A DNA stretch of 64,000 nucleotides from the NCBI GenBank assembly GCA_025617745.1, contig CM046870.1, positions 8,992,303-9,056,302 of the forward strand, written 5' to 3'. A model generated the notes under the pieces. That model worked only from the letters and a program-made list of their open reading frames with translations. It was not told where the DNA came from and searched no databases. Numbering within the stretch: the first letter of the stretch is position 1; each line of letters begins with the position of its first letter. Shown here piece by piece: positions 44,547 through 56,421 of this stretch. This DNA comes from Heliocidaris erythrogramma. Taxonomy: Eukaryota; Echinodermata; Echinoidea; Camarodonta; Echinometridae. The translations under genes were made by a program, and so were the position numbers.

Positions 44547-45851
44547 GATCAGATAATTTGTGAGTGGGATTTTCTTAGATATCAAGTAAGAGAATTAAGG
44601 ACTGCAAAAAAATTGAAGACAAAAAAATTCTTCCGATTGTCCATCAAGAGAAACCAACAACGACAAATCACAATGTTATGTCCGTCATTTCGATTATCCG
44701 TTATTTTTACGCCATGAACAATACACACAATGCACGTGTCTACTATTCATTTTACAATCATATGGCGAGTCAAATACCGCACCAATAGCTAGCTGACGCA
44801 GGCCTACTTCTGGCAAATGGCGCATCGTGTGCAACGGGTATTAAGCTCGGCCTACGCGAGTCGTCAGTATCTGCGCTAATCGAGCATGTGGAGGAAATTA
44901 GCCCATACGCCATTTATCAAAAATATTGCATGCACTGTTCATTTTGCAATTACTTTTTAAGCGATATCACTCTTTCATGATGCGCAAAAGACCGTACGAG
45001 TCACTGACGCTGTCCTAACGTCAGCAAAGTGATGCCTAGTGTGAGCCGGGAGTAAGGATTAGGTGAGTCAAAAGTTGAAGGTAGAAATTCGGTAAGTGTC
45101 GGAAATTGACCGAGGAGCAATGTGTCGTACAATCCTTGCACCTTTAAGGAATATGGATGGAATATCTACGTTGATTTCGTCAAATATCCAGGTCGCGTAC
45201 TGTCAAGTCCCAAATATGTTCCAATTATCATCAAATCTCATCGTGTAACTACTGCCTTCATACCGTTGATACTATAGAAGTCACCCAGTGGGTGCCGTCC
45301 CTGACTTTACGCGTGGCTCCCGCCCCGAAAATATGCCGAATGATGATAACCCTTGACCCAAACACGACATGTCACTGCTCGGGCGTCAGCACCAATAAAT
45401 CATAATATGTCACGTGACCTCATTTGATATACAACATGACTGTCATGTTCTTGGTTTGTCTGTTTTTAAAGTGAATATGGGACTACAATAAATATCTACA
45501 ATAAGATGGTGGAAGAACTCTGAAAGTTGTTTGTTTTGTTTTTTTTTTATTATTTTTAATGCTCGTTAACTTGGAAGCTTGCATAATACCGGGGTAGTTG
45601 CTCAAGGGAAATAGTCATTGGTGGTTGCTCCAATGACAGGATACTGGAGGTAGTTGTAGACTGACTAACCACCTGGTTTAAAGAAATTTATGTGTACGGA
45701 ATAACGAACCTTTAGACTACCGAACACCCTGTTCCGATATACATGTAGTTTATCAATAAGCCAGTTCGTAATTAATTACAAGTGACAACCGAGCCTGATA
45801 TGACCCCAATTTTCAAGCGCTCGTGCATTTGTTTTCTTGGACGCGCTACTT

Positions 45852-46272
45852 AAAGCCAGGCGCACACTGCACGATCTGACTACGATGCGATTTTGGGAAA
45901 AGTTGTTATAACATTTGATATGAACCTTCAAACATGTAAAATCTTCGTGATCAAAGTTCCGAATAGTAGTATGAATACTAAAATTGAAATACCTGGCTAC
46001 TGCGAGCCCCCGTGTAGGAATAAATGCGCATTCATTTCCAAAACGTAATGACGTCATACCAATCTTGCGATCGACTAAGATTTGAAGTCGATTTGGCCTT
46101 TACTCTAACCAGACGAATTGCAGTTAACCAAACTTGCGATATTAGTATTCGTATCATTATTCTGAACTTCAAATGAGATAAGTTCAATTTTTTAAACTTT
46201 CACATTTAATGCAAACTGCAATTTATTCGAAAATCGTGTCGCAGTCGGATCTTATAGTGTGCGCCGGGCGTG
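45852..46272. mobile_element. Foldback element, about 420 bp
   Basis: GGCGCACACTGCACGATCTG at 45858 pairs imperfectly with the inverse of CGGATCTTATAGTGTGCGCC near 46247-46266. CGATGCGATTTTGGGAAA pairs with TTCGAAAATCGTGTCGCAG. The interior phrases TATGAACCTTCAAACATG and AATACCTGGCTACTGCGAGC are shared with 49850-49980, so it belongs to the same family as the FReD intron copy. Confidence 0.7.
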
Positions 46273-46631
46273 CATCGTGCGTGGTGCGTACAAACGACCT
46301 GTATGTGCATATGCGCAAAATTAAATTATGAACTGGCTTATTATGTGTACGCTATACATATACATCGCTATCATTATCATGAAGTCTTATTTGAATCCCC
46401 GGGTTATCCTCAGCAGTATTAACCCTTTCGAGATTTTGATTCAGAGCTCTAAAATATATACCAGATGCATGACTAGAAAGAGCAATAATTTCTGCAGACA
46501 CTATGTCCATTTAAGTTGGATGACCATATTGAATTTTGTTTTGTTTGTTGGTTTTTGTTTTTGTTTTTTGTTTGTTTGTTGTTGTTTTTTTAAATCATAT
46601 GATTTACTATCTTACTTTAATGTGTTTTGAG

Positions 46632-46855
46632 GGATCCTCATTTTACAAGCTTCGGCTTTTTAGTGGATCCCTCCATTTCTACAGATTTGTCAACTCCATA
46701 CAATTATTTATTTGATTATGGAAAAAAATAAGTGAAATTATTATGTTGATATATGTATACTAACTTACTGAATAATGTTCTACATATGTCAAATTTTGTT
46801 TATATGTGGAAATGAAAATAAATAAATTGAATTGAATTGAATTGAGTTTGATGCC
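46632..46855 (+). mobile_element. LINE-like 3' end with (GAATT)n tail
   Basis: GGGATCCTCATTTTACAAGC and GCTTTTTAGTGGATCCC form a hairpin, followed by an AT-rich UTR-like stretch, AATAAATAAA and a tail of TTGAATTGAATTGAATTGAG. Short tandem tails of this kind are typical of CR1/Jockey-like LINEs. No coding part remains. Confidence 0.45.
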
Positions 46856-47159
46856 AGGAATTAAAAAAAACAAGAATAAGCTTTAAAATCCTTAAATTGG
46901 CAAACAAATTGAGAGGTTCAAAATCATTGTGTTTTAATCAAAATTGGCAATTTTTTCAACTTCTCGACAACATTCCTTACCATGTATATTGTTTTCAAAG
47001 ACATTACACCTTATTAGAACCATGTAGCACTAAAGGAGAAATATTATTGTTGCCAATTTGAAGAACATAATGTGATCAATTTAGCCCTTAATTAATTCCT
47101 GTTCTTAAAGTGTTAAACATTATCTTTCCTATAGGCCCTGCAAGTATTAGTTTATATTA

Positions 47160-47316
47160 ACCAGCATTGCCAGGTACCCATTTAAGACACCTTGGTCAAG
47201 AAGGACAAAGTGTGGGTAACACACCTTGTCCAAGTAATGTGAGCACTGAGCACGAATCGAACCCGGGACCTCCCGAAGGAGAGCCAAGTGTCTCCACCAA
47301 TTATACCACGGTATAA
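47160..47316 (-). mobile_element. tRNA-derived SINE
   Basis: The minus strand reads CCGTGGTATAATTGGTGGAG (A box) and then GGTCCCGGGTTCGATTCGTG (B box). The downstream part keeps GGGTACCTGGCAATGCTGG, related to the CCAGGTACCCATTT phrase of the SINE at 11042-11325. Confidence 0.7.
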
Positions 47317-47319
47317 ATA

Positions 47320-48660
47320 GTGTTGTTAGAGTCAGGTGTAAAAGGAAATGCACTGTTCGGTCAAGGTCATGGATTTCTGGCTAGACAACGACATGACACA
47401 ACGAATTACCGATATGGCACATCACCCAAATTGGCAACAATGAGTCTGTGTATGACGATGTGACACGAAATTGGAGGGCTGCACTTTTGACAAAAGTTAA
47501 GTGGAAATGGGAAATGCGCATATGGCTCTGGCTGACTAAAGTTAATTAAATAAATTATTTATGCAATACATCACAAAAAACACTGGAGCTTGAAAATATT
47601 TGATTGAGCAGAAACGTCAAATCTTACAGTAATGGATCCAGACGAGGGTCGCATTAGACACCATTAAACTTTTTATGTTTGACTAACTTGCACATTTTTC
47701 CACGAAAATTGAAAATTAGAAGCTGTATCCTCTTCCTGGTATTTTGAATTTTGAATCCCCCATTGCCTAAAATTAATTCTAATCCTAGTTCTATCCAAAT
47801 CTGGAAATATCGTTCTAATTCATTTGAAAATAGCTGTGATGATATTTCCCCAGAATTCTTCCGTTGAAAAGTTCTACAGGGTCCAGAGTTCCTGCAGATC
47901 ATATGTCTTGAATAAGCCTGATGACATTCCTCTGTTCTTCTTCACCAAAACTAGTGTCTGGGGCGTTGATCTCAATGGCATGCTCGCATAAATCAAAATC
48001 ATCCGATATGATAATAAAAACCACCTCGGTATGCACCGATGTGATCTTCTGCACGTGTTTTTCTATTCCTTGACGAGAATGTGTGATGTGGAGATTGAAG
48101 CGGTGAAAATAAGTAAAGGGCGCGTCGAGCTCGTGCGAAGGTGTGTGAGTTACAAAGCTCGGCTCACATGAAGCGTCATTTTAATTGCGTCAGTACCTGC
48201 GCTTATCGAGCCTGTGGCAGACCGTACAAGTCACTGACACTGTCCTAACGTCAGCAAATGACACCGTGTGTGAGCCGGGCTTAAAATAATCTACAATAAA
48301 CCTGTTGGCGTCATTTGCCCGAAGTAGGACTGCGTCACCGTCTAACTTGGTCTCCCAATGTGAGAGTGTAATCGTGCAAAACGTGAATGCGAAATGAATA
48401 GTGCGAACATCGCGTTGAATTATAGGTGCATGCACCAAATTTCAATCACAGGCTTGATTAGCGTAGGTAATAACGCATCGAAATGACGCCCGGTGTGCAC
48501 CGTTCATAACATGCCGAGACATCTCACCGAGCATATTGAGATTCCGTGGTTGGACCACTGACTGCAATATGAATGATATGTTTCCGGTTCCTTTCACAGA
48601 TTGCAAGCAAATCCCCCTGTCCCTATACCTGTTAATTTCCTGCTATATCACGATAAAGTC
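47320..48660. other. Spacer upstream of the FReD gene
   Basis: No gene recognised. The words GCAGACCGTACAAGTCACTG then ACACTGTCCTAACGTCAGC (48220-48256) match AAAGACCGTACGAGTCACTG then ACGCTGTCCTAACGTCAGC (44986-45025), so a dispersed repeat of unknown extent is present in both places. Confidence 0.45.
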
Positions 48661-48702
48661 CAGTGAAATGACAACTGTAATAATAAGAGTGTTGCGATTT
48701 GC

Positions 48703-51191
48703 ATGAAGAATGCATATAATCAATTTCATATGGTCTGTATGTTTCTACTCTTTGTCTTTTGCCCAGGCGTTTTGCCGAGAGACTGCAAAGACGTACAACA
48801 GAGAGGCTCGATTTCTAGTGGGACGTACACAATTCAACCTGATCACAACGGCTGGCCCTTTCAAGTTTACTGCGATATGGACACTGATGGTGGTGGCTGG
48901 ACGGTAAATTTATTCCTTGAAACAGTGTATAAATAATCACAGTTTAAATCTATTTAGATGCTGTTACCATCACCCGTGTTATAAATGAAATGAAAGTGGG
49001 AAATTCAGTTCTTAGTTCAGTTTATGAGGAGAATTTTAATAATTCATATCAAAATTACATTTTCTATTTGATTGTGCAATCAGGTAATGAAATCTTTTAC
49101 AAGAAATAAATAAATAAATATAATCATTTCTAAAATATAAGATTTCTGTTCATTTTGAAGAAAAAAAACCCAGGACCATTTGTTCAAAGACATATCTTTC
49201 TGGAATCTACGAGAAAGAAATTGAAATTTGATTTGTTTTCACCAAGCAGACTGAGATACGAGTGACAATCATCGCCCTCAAACAATCGGGCTTCAGTTCG
49301 ACATTCTTGAACGTTCTGAACAGTAGATGGTGCTATTCATAATATGTTATTCTAACATCGAGTGTTTACATCATACTAACTTTTAATTAGAACTCCCCCA
49401 CTCTGTTGAAATTAGTTTTACTTTTATAAGCTAGATGGACATAATATTAAGCAATTACATGTATTGGAAATGATTATGTATATATTTTTAAATGCACTTT
49501 CACTGGTCAATGGTTTAATACCCAACAAACTATTAATTCACAGGTCTTTCAGCGTCGTTCGAATGGCTCCGAACAGTTCCGACGTGGCTGGGCCAGCTAC
49601 CGACGGGGCTTCGGCTCCACCGACAGGGAATTCTGGCTCGGACTCGACCGGCTTCACCGTCTCACCTACCAGGACGAGTACGAATTACGGGTCGACATGT
49701 CGGACTTCGACAACATCGCAGTGCATGCTGGGTACACATGGTTCAGAGTCGACGATACGGCATCGAATTACAGGTTGCATGTGGGCGAATACCATGGAAT
49801 CGCAGGTACGTTTTAAGCGAAACGGACACTACATATACGACCTGACTGCAAGATTTGTGAATAATTCGCAATATCATTTGTTATGAAGGTTCAAACGTGA
49901 AAAATATTTATAACCGAGGTTCTGAATATATGAAGAATAAGATCGAAACTCCGAGGTATTGCAAGCCTCCTTGTAGGAGTAAAAGCCAAATCGGCTCCGA
50001 ATCGCAGAGACGCCAGACTATTCGTGCGACTGTCTACTATTTAACGTAGATTCGATCATTACTCCGACTAGAAGGCTTGTATAATGCAGTAAATTTTCAA
50101 TTTCTAGTATTCATATCATTGTTCAGAACCTCATTCAGAAACATTATATTCGTATAAATTTCCATATTTAATGCAATTATAACGATTTCTTCGAAAAACC
50201 GATTGCAGTGGGATCGTACAGTGTTTGATGGGCTTTACGGAAAAGCGAGAACTAAATTTTAAAAATGGGGAGTCGGAGAAATAATTTCATATGTTATAAC
50301 GTCTTTAATAACTCAGTACTTTGGAGATTAACATGATTAATGACCTGGCTATAGCTCTGCAAGTCGATATCATCGCATAATGCATTCCAAGGAATTAACG
50401 TTATGATAACTCTACGACGTAATGATTTAAAACCTGGGTCAAGAGGCACATCTTAAAGTAAAACGTCTTGTCTAATGACGAAAACATCAGGCAGGGACTC
50501 GAACCATCAACGTCTTGATGGAAAACCAAATGAATGAACAACTATTCTATACTTTGATATTTGTTTGGTTGATTGTGTCCGTTGCACACGAGGCGCAATT
50601 TCGATTGCGTTATTTTATGAGCTAACAGTAGCAATTGACCCATGGTGAGAGTAGTTCTTCGCAACTTGCCAGGCCTGTTAATTTACAATCATGTTCTGTA
50701 CGATGCCACCCTCACATGGCGCGTCGAAGACATCACCAGGGCCCTGTTTCATAAAACTTGACAAGTTGCAATAACTGTTGAAATCCTTGCTGCTGAATTT
50801 GTCCTTGCATCTGATTTGGCTGAGAGCAAATTTGTCGGTAAAAAACACCGACAAAACACTTTATGAAATGATAGTAAATTACGCCTCGTGTACAACGCGA
50901 ATTATATCATTATTCATGTTTTCACGTCTAGGTGATGCGCTGTCGTACCACAACGGACAAGAATTCAGTACGAAAGACCGCGACCACGACTCGAGCGAGA
51001 CGAATCACTGCGCCAAGGATTCCGGCGAAGGCGGATGGTGGTTCAACCAGTGTCTCGAGGCCAACCCGAACGGTCTCTACCTTGGCGGGCACACGGAGCG
51101 GACAAGAGAGGGCGTCGTGTGGACCGCGTGGAAAGGCCCCAACTACTCGTTGAAGACGATAGAACTGAAATTGCGCCCGGTTGCAGATTAG
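48703..51191 (+). CDS. Secreted fibrinogen-related domain (FReD) protein, ficolin/FREP-like, three exons
   Basis: Exons 48703-48903, 49544-49805 and 50932-51191 join in frame (GT-AG introns at 48904-49543 and 49806-50931) to give 240 residues. The N-terminus ([15 protein letters not shown]) looks like a signal peptide, then the domain starts at [34 protein letters not shown]. Exon 2 gives [40 protein letters not shown] and [20 protein letters not shown]. Exon 3 gives [18 protein letters not shown] (calcium-binding DxD), [35 protein letters not shown] and [12 protein letters not shown]. The two Cys pairs and GGWWFNQC pocket are intact. No collagen region. In ficolins and FREPs this domain binds acetylated or carbohydrate ligands in innate defence. 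A TTTTGCCCAG|G at 48757-48767 could instead be an acceptor from upstream exons, so the start is less certain than the rest. Confidence 0.88.
49830..50232. mobile_element. Foldback element in FReD intron 2
   Basis: Shares ATGAAGGTTCAAACGTG, TGCAAGCCTCCTTGTAGGAG, GGCTCCGAATCGCAGAGACG and CAGTGGGATCGTACAGTGT with the 45852-46272 element at aligned positions. The two are clearly homologous but diverged by indels. Confidence 0.7.
50739..50870. mobile_element. GTTTCATAAAAC MITE, copy 4, in FReD intron 2
   Basis: GGGCCCTGTTTCATAAAACT and AAAACACTTTATGAAATG are inverted ends. The interior CCTTGCATCTGATTTGGCTG then AGAGCAAATTTGTCGG matches copies 1 and 3. It ends 60 bases before exon 3. Confidence 0.75.
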
Positions 51192-52480
51192 CAGCACTCG
51201 TGATCAAACAATCATACACCAGCTTAAACTACATTATACCCCAGTCACATCGAGGAGACAGCCACAATTGAATGACAATTGATCTAATGAAGATTACACT
51301 ATACTACGATTGGCGAAGATTATGTAGACTATCAGTAGGTTTGGAGTCGGTTTGACGACGTGACTGGGGTCTTAGGGTGACGAGTGCCACCGAGATACCT
51401 CATAATTCTTGAAATAATTAATGATTTGTCATGACAAGAGAAAAACGTTTGATGATTGTGTAAGTAGTAGTTACTCCAATGTCATGTCAGGAACATTATC
51501 AGTTGATCACATAGACATGGAGATTGAGATGGTAAAGTAACATTTAAGATGCACTGGTTTTAAGTAGGAAACTTTTGGATATTAGCAATCCGAGAGCCAT
51601 CTTTACACACTGTTTGGTCAACTCGTATCGGCTGTATCTATAAAACCAGTAAAGCCCATTTTTGTAGAGTTGGCAATCATGGTACCAGCACGAGCTATGG
51701 CCTCTAGTTCATAGAGCCCTATACACTATGAACATGACGAACAAAGAAGCGGACAATTTATGCAGCTCCTCATTGTACCCTTCACAATTGCACTGGTTAA
51801 CAAAAGAACATCCATTCATTGTTATCCTGTAAAAAATGTAGAACAGGTGTCACATAATAGCAGTGAAGGGACGTCCTTTTGTCTACTAGAGCTATTGTGG
51901 AGGGTACAATGAGGAGCTGCATAAATTGTCCGCTCTCTTTGTCATCATGTTCATAGTGATATTGGCTGCAGTTGGCAACCATGTTCCCGTAGTTCGAGGA
52001 AAAGAATTTGAGGTGAATAATACGAAGAAGATACAATGGGGGAACTTGAAATTATTCAGAGGAGAAATGAATAAGGCCATGGAGTGGTGTAGGTATCGGG
52101 GGGGGGGGGGGGGGGGGTTGAGATCATGCATCCTCCAATCGATTGGCAGATAAAGAAATGGGAAGGGAGTCGTTGGCTTTGTTAATTAACATGTCATCCA
52201 TCCAGTAGAGTGGTCCCCCCCCCCCCCCCTCCCCCATCCCATGATATCAGTGCCCCCTCGATCAATGGCTCGACCCAGTTACGCCACTGAATAATGATGA
52301 ACCTGGGAGATGAATGTACTGAAAGGAAACAAATAACTTTCGTGAACTGATTTTTATCTGTTTGGATAATTGTGTACATACATATATACTAGGCCTGTAC
52401 TTTATTTGTGCCGTATAGCGCCTTGTAATAATTATCTGACTTTCGTCATATTGTTGTCACCGATAACAAAACCGCAACTA
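51192..52480. other. 3' flank of the FReD gene with a diverged inverted duplication
   Basis: GCAGCTCCTCATTGTACCCT (51761-51780) is inverted at AGGGTACAATGAGGAGCTGC (51901-51920), and AAGCGGACAATTTA before it pairs with AAATTGTCCGCTCT after it: a hairpin with arms of about 35 bases. Poly(G) at 52098-52115 and poly(C) at 52215-52229 follow. No gene. Confidence 0.5.
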
Positions 52481-52489
52481 TAAAATCGA

Positions 52490-53015
52490 TCTATGCAGCA
52501 AAATAATCAAATCTGTGTTGAAGGGCTCTGTAGCATAAATCGGCGAGCATCTTTCTTATATCCAAAACATTTTATACATAGACCGATTTTATAGTTCGTC
52601 TATTGGGAGCCAGAAGAATATATGAGTTAGCACTCATATACATTAAAGGGATACTCAACCGCAGATTGTGGACGTTTTAATGCCGCGAGAGGGCACCGTG
52701 ATCGTTGCCTAATCATGCCGTTACCCCGCGGGGCGCAAACCTCGGATAGGCTGGTCGCCGCACAAACATGCACGCTCCGCCTGAGCTCGAGCTCTCGGTC
52801 GGCTTCGTGCCGTCGAAATGTAATCCCACTTAGTCCAACAGACGCGTTCGATGCACAAACTTTGTGTACGAGTGAATGGGGCTTACGCAATCCTGATTTT
52901 CCCCACGGCCGCCCGGTGGCGTATCCCTTTAACACAGAGTTGACACCATTCTGGCTCTCACAGACGAGTTTAGGTAAACATTATTGTTGTCGATTGTATG
53001 TGACCGGCCCTTTAT
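52490..53015. repeat. Palindromic dispersed repeat interrupted by a TTAA MITE
   Basis: GGGAGCCAGAAGAATATATG (52606) and ACAGAGTTGACACCATTCTG (52934) are the two halves of the unit seen whole at 41395-41620; the right end again reads GTGACCGGCCCTTTA. Confidence 0.65.
52647..52928. mobile_element. TTAA-flanked MITE, copy 2 (282 bp)
   Basis: Ends AGGGATACTCAACCGC and GGTGGCGTATCCCT are inverted (AGGGATAC). TTAA flanks at 52643-52646 and 52929-52932. The uninterrupted relative at 41452-41475 has a single TTAA at the same place, so TTAA was duplicated on insertion. Inverted relative to copy 1 at 12819-13110; CpG-rich interior, no transposase. Confidence 0.88.
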
Positions 53016-54766
53016 TTACATGTTATGTCGTGATAGATGTGTAAATCATGAAAAGATTAATTTATTGAATATGCTACTTTGTTCCTACTTTATTATAGTC
53101 CGAAAGCCATGTACATATAAAAATCATCCAATAGACTCCGATTATAAACGCAGTGTTTGTTTAAAATAATGCCAATCGTTTTAATGCTTGATTGTCGTTT
53201 GTATCTTGAAAACGTATTTAAAATGTTTGTATAAAAGTAATATTGACTTCTAGTGGCGACAAATGAATAATTTTTGTACAGAATCAAACGATATATAACA
53301 TTAGTATTATAAACAACAAATAAATTAGATCTGCCAAACGAATGTGATCGATATTTATTTGCAAGCACAGAATTGACAAAAGTTATGGGCCTCCAAACAG
53401 GGGGGGGGGGGGTATACGCCCACTCCGCCCCATTATCATATATTGGGCATATTCGATGCCATAATTATTTTGTATTCTTTTACTTGACGTTTTTAGTATA
53501 TGTAAAACTTAAGAGTTCATTTTTATTGTGCTTCAATTATAAATATCCTCAAAACGTCGGATATTTCTCTGTACAATGTGGTTTACTTTTAATTTTGTTA
53601 AAGATGTAGATTTGTAGGTCGTCTGTTACATAATTTTCTTACAAGAATTGTCTCTGTATGTCACTCGGAGAGAATCATACTATATCATGGTCAATTTTAA
53701 CTATACATTCAATATGTCTCAAAATAACAGCAAAGCAAAATTCCTCATTTCTTTGACTCTTGTAAATACACGTATTAATCAATCAATCAATCAATCACGT
53801 ATCAGGGAAGTATTGACACTGATATTATGAAACATAATGTATTGAAATATGTAAATTGATAAATGTTTTATTTGCATCGGGTTTTCATTCTCTGATACTG
53901 TATTCTGCAGAATCATAATTGAAATATCATGTATGTTAATTTTCTAATAACTATATATAATAATAAAATGAAAAACTACGATACTTATATTGGATTTAGA
54001 TTGATCTTTTTGTTCATTATGCTCTATTAGGTAGATGGTGTTAACTTTGATCGTAGAGCAAAGCAAATCCCTGGTTTTATTTCATGGGAAATTGATGGTC
54101 ATGGATCTAGCCCCAGCGCAGCACTTGTTATACATATAATGCGCATCACATCAGTCAGAGCATTATTATGAATTTCAATAATCAACACAAAGTAACTTTG
54201 AAACCGTCTGTGCTTTGACTGTTTCGAAGTTACCAAGGGTGGATAATTATACTTATGCCCGGACATTATGAGTGTATTATTTTTTTTATAAAATGTTGAG
54301 GTGGATCCTTGTCGTTTGATAAATCACCCTCTTCTTTTACAGAATCATAACAATTTGAGTTCTATACAAACTCGAAATGTACTTAAAGGGAGAGTTGCAC
54401 GGCAAATCCTGGTTAACGCCCTCTACGTCGTCTTTCTTTTTTTGACTGCGTTATTTATCCATAGACATTTTGGCGGGAAAATTAAATCTGCTCCTCCTCT
54501 ACACCCAGCGGCAACGGTGCCAACAAGTAGCCGACGCCAGCCCTTCGACCTACACCCATCTTTGGCTTCGGTCCAGTCTACTTCTTATAGCTTCTGGCGA
54601 AATCTGACTTCGTTCCAGTCGCCTAGTTAGTAGAGGCTGAGGCTGGGGTTACCCACAGGCGTTCCCATGGTGATATTGTCACTCATTCTCATACTTTTCT
54701 CCACGTATTAATAACATTACAATAACAGGTAAGAGGTTGATTAATTCATTAACATGCGCATGAGAT

Positions 54767-56421
54767 ATGGCGTCCTCTAGTTCTTTGTCCTCAGGAGAAG
54801 AGGATTACATTAATGCAGCAGATAATCCAAAATTTCGGGATACACCGGAGGTATTATCTTCCGATTGTCACACTCTCCGTGAGGAGAGTGATGACGATTC
54901 AAATTGTTCATGGAAAACGGCAATGAACAGAAATTCTGTCAGATCCAAGAAAAGGGCAAGGGTAAGAAGCAATAGCGATGGTATGTTAAATACGAAGAAC
55001 AAGAAGATTCCTAAATTCTCAACTCCAACGCATTCAAGTAGGAAAGTGGTCATTGTTGGTCTGGAAAAAAAATGTATGCAGTGCTAATCAAGTGCGGGTT
55101 TACAGAGAAATCCATGATCTCGTTGGAAAACTTGTAGGTATGGTTAAAGTAAAAAATATGTTGATTTTGACATGTGAGAATGAGAAACAAATTATAACCC
55201 TGTTACAGTTAACACAGTTGGCTGGTTTAGACGTAAAAGTTACACGTTATGAAGAAGATCAGGTGGTTACAACGAAAGGGGTCATCCATAGAATCGATAC
55301 TCAAATCAGCAATGAAGAAATAGCAGATGTATTAAGAGAACAGAATGTAATAAATGCTAAGCGATTTAGGAAGAAGATCAATGGAGAAATGGTACCCACT
55401 CCATCGGTACTTTCAAAGGTAAAAGTAAACCGGATGCTGTAAATTTTCTCTATGAGATTAGGCGTGTGGATAACTTTGTCCCACCCGTGACAAGGTGTCA
55501 TAAGTGCCAACTATTTGGTCATATGAAAGATAATTGTAGGGGTAAAATCACTGATCTCTATGTAAAAATCTGGATAGAGCATTGGCTTGTTGAGGTGAAG
55601 CCGCTAGGCCGCCATGCTACCACTCCCATTTCTATAGCTGGAGATTGGAAAGGCCAATCACGTCGAAGCTGGTTCAATGGCTGTGCAGTGATGCGCAGCG
55701 TGCGCATTGTATTGGGAGTGGTTTAAATGGCCGCACTGTGGCTTCAGATGTTTGCACAGTGCGTATGGACCAATGCTCTATCCAGATTTTTACATAGAGA
55801 TCAGTGGGTAAAATACGTTGCGTGAGATGCGGAGGCGAACATGAATTTGACGCTTGCGCACAAAAGGAAAACAGGAAGTGCTTTAGATGTGGAGATAATC
55901 ACTCAGCGGCGTATCAAGGATGCAAATCTTATATAGAAGCTAAGCAAATACAAACAATTAAACTGAATGAAAAGCTCACATACGCGCAAGCGACAAAAGT
56001 GTATCGCACTCAGAAAAATGTAAATGTTGTAGAGACAACTAATAACACAGTCAACACGAGTAACTCCAAAGAGAACCCTCAAAGTAAACAGAACAAATTA
56101 GATTCCAACTTAAAATTACAGAGTCCTGGACATGAAACAAGCCCTCACTCCCATATCCCACCTGCGGCTCAAGTACACAAGAGGAAAGAGAAAAGGCGGG
56201 AAAGAGACGGGGAGTCTGAGCAGGGTTCTTCAAATATTAATCAAACTGGCTTTCCCAATAATGTGACATCATTAGATTTGATTATGTTTATTCTGGTTGC
56301 GATACGTAAGTTACTTCTTTCTGAGAACGATGATCAATTTGTGGAAGCTGCTGTCAAAGCGGGTAAAGATTTTTTAAAGGCGGACATTACCATGGAAATG
56401 GTAAAAAGCCGCCTTAAATGA
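54767..56421 (+). pseudogene. LINE ORF1: nucleic-acid-binding protein with three CCHC zinc knuckles, broken
   Basis: The start ATG at 54767 gives ASSSSLSSGEEDYINAADNP and a Lys/Arg-rich basic region. It slips frame in an A8 run at about 55065 (A7 would keep frame) and again at about 55408 (one base missing). The knuckles are CHKCQLFGHMKDNC, then, beyond the 258-bp MITE at 55549-55806, CVRCGGEHEFDAC and CFRCGDNHSAAYQGC. Removing the MITE plus one 8-base duplication joins RGK to IRCVRC in frame. The C-terminal part is Asn/Ser-rich. The protein would coat the element RNA. It ends TGA at 56419-56421, overlapping the ORF2 ATG (ATGA). Confidence 0.85.
55549..55806. mobile_element. 258-bp foldback MITE with 8-base target duplication, in LINE ORF1
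   Basis: Perfect 37-base terminal inverted repeats (55549-55585 and 55770-55806, starting CACTGATCTCTATG) continue inward with diverged inverted similarity (GAAGCCGC...CCGCCATGC...CCACTCCCA). GGTAAAAT is duplicated at 55541-55548 and 55807-55814. An 8-base duplication is typical of hAT or P-type transposases. No coding capacity. Confidence 0.92.

Noticed and set aside
50928-51197. Minus-strand open frame opposite FReD exon 3
   Set aside because: Shadow of the GC-rich coding exon; the plus strand has clear FReD motifs.
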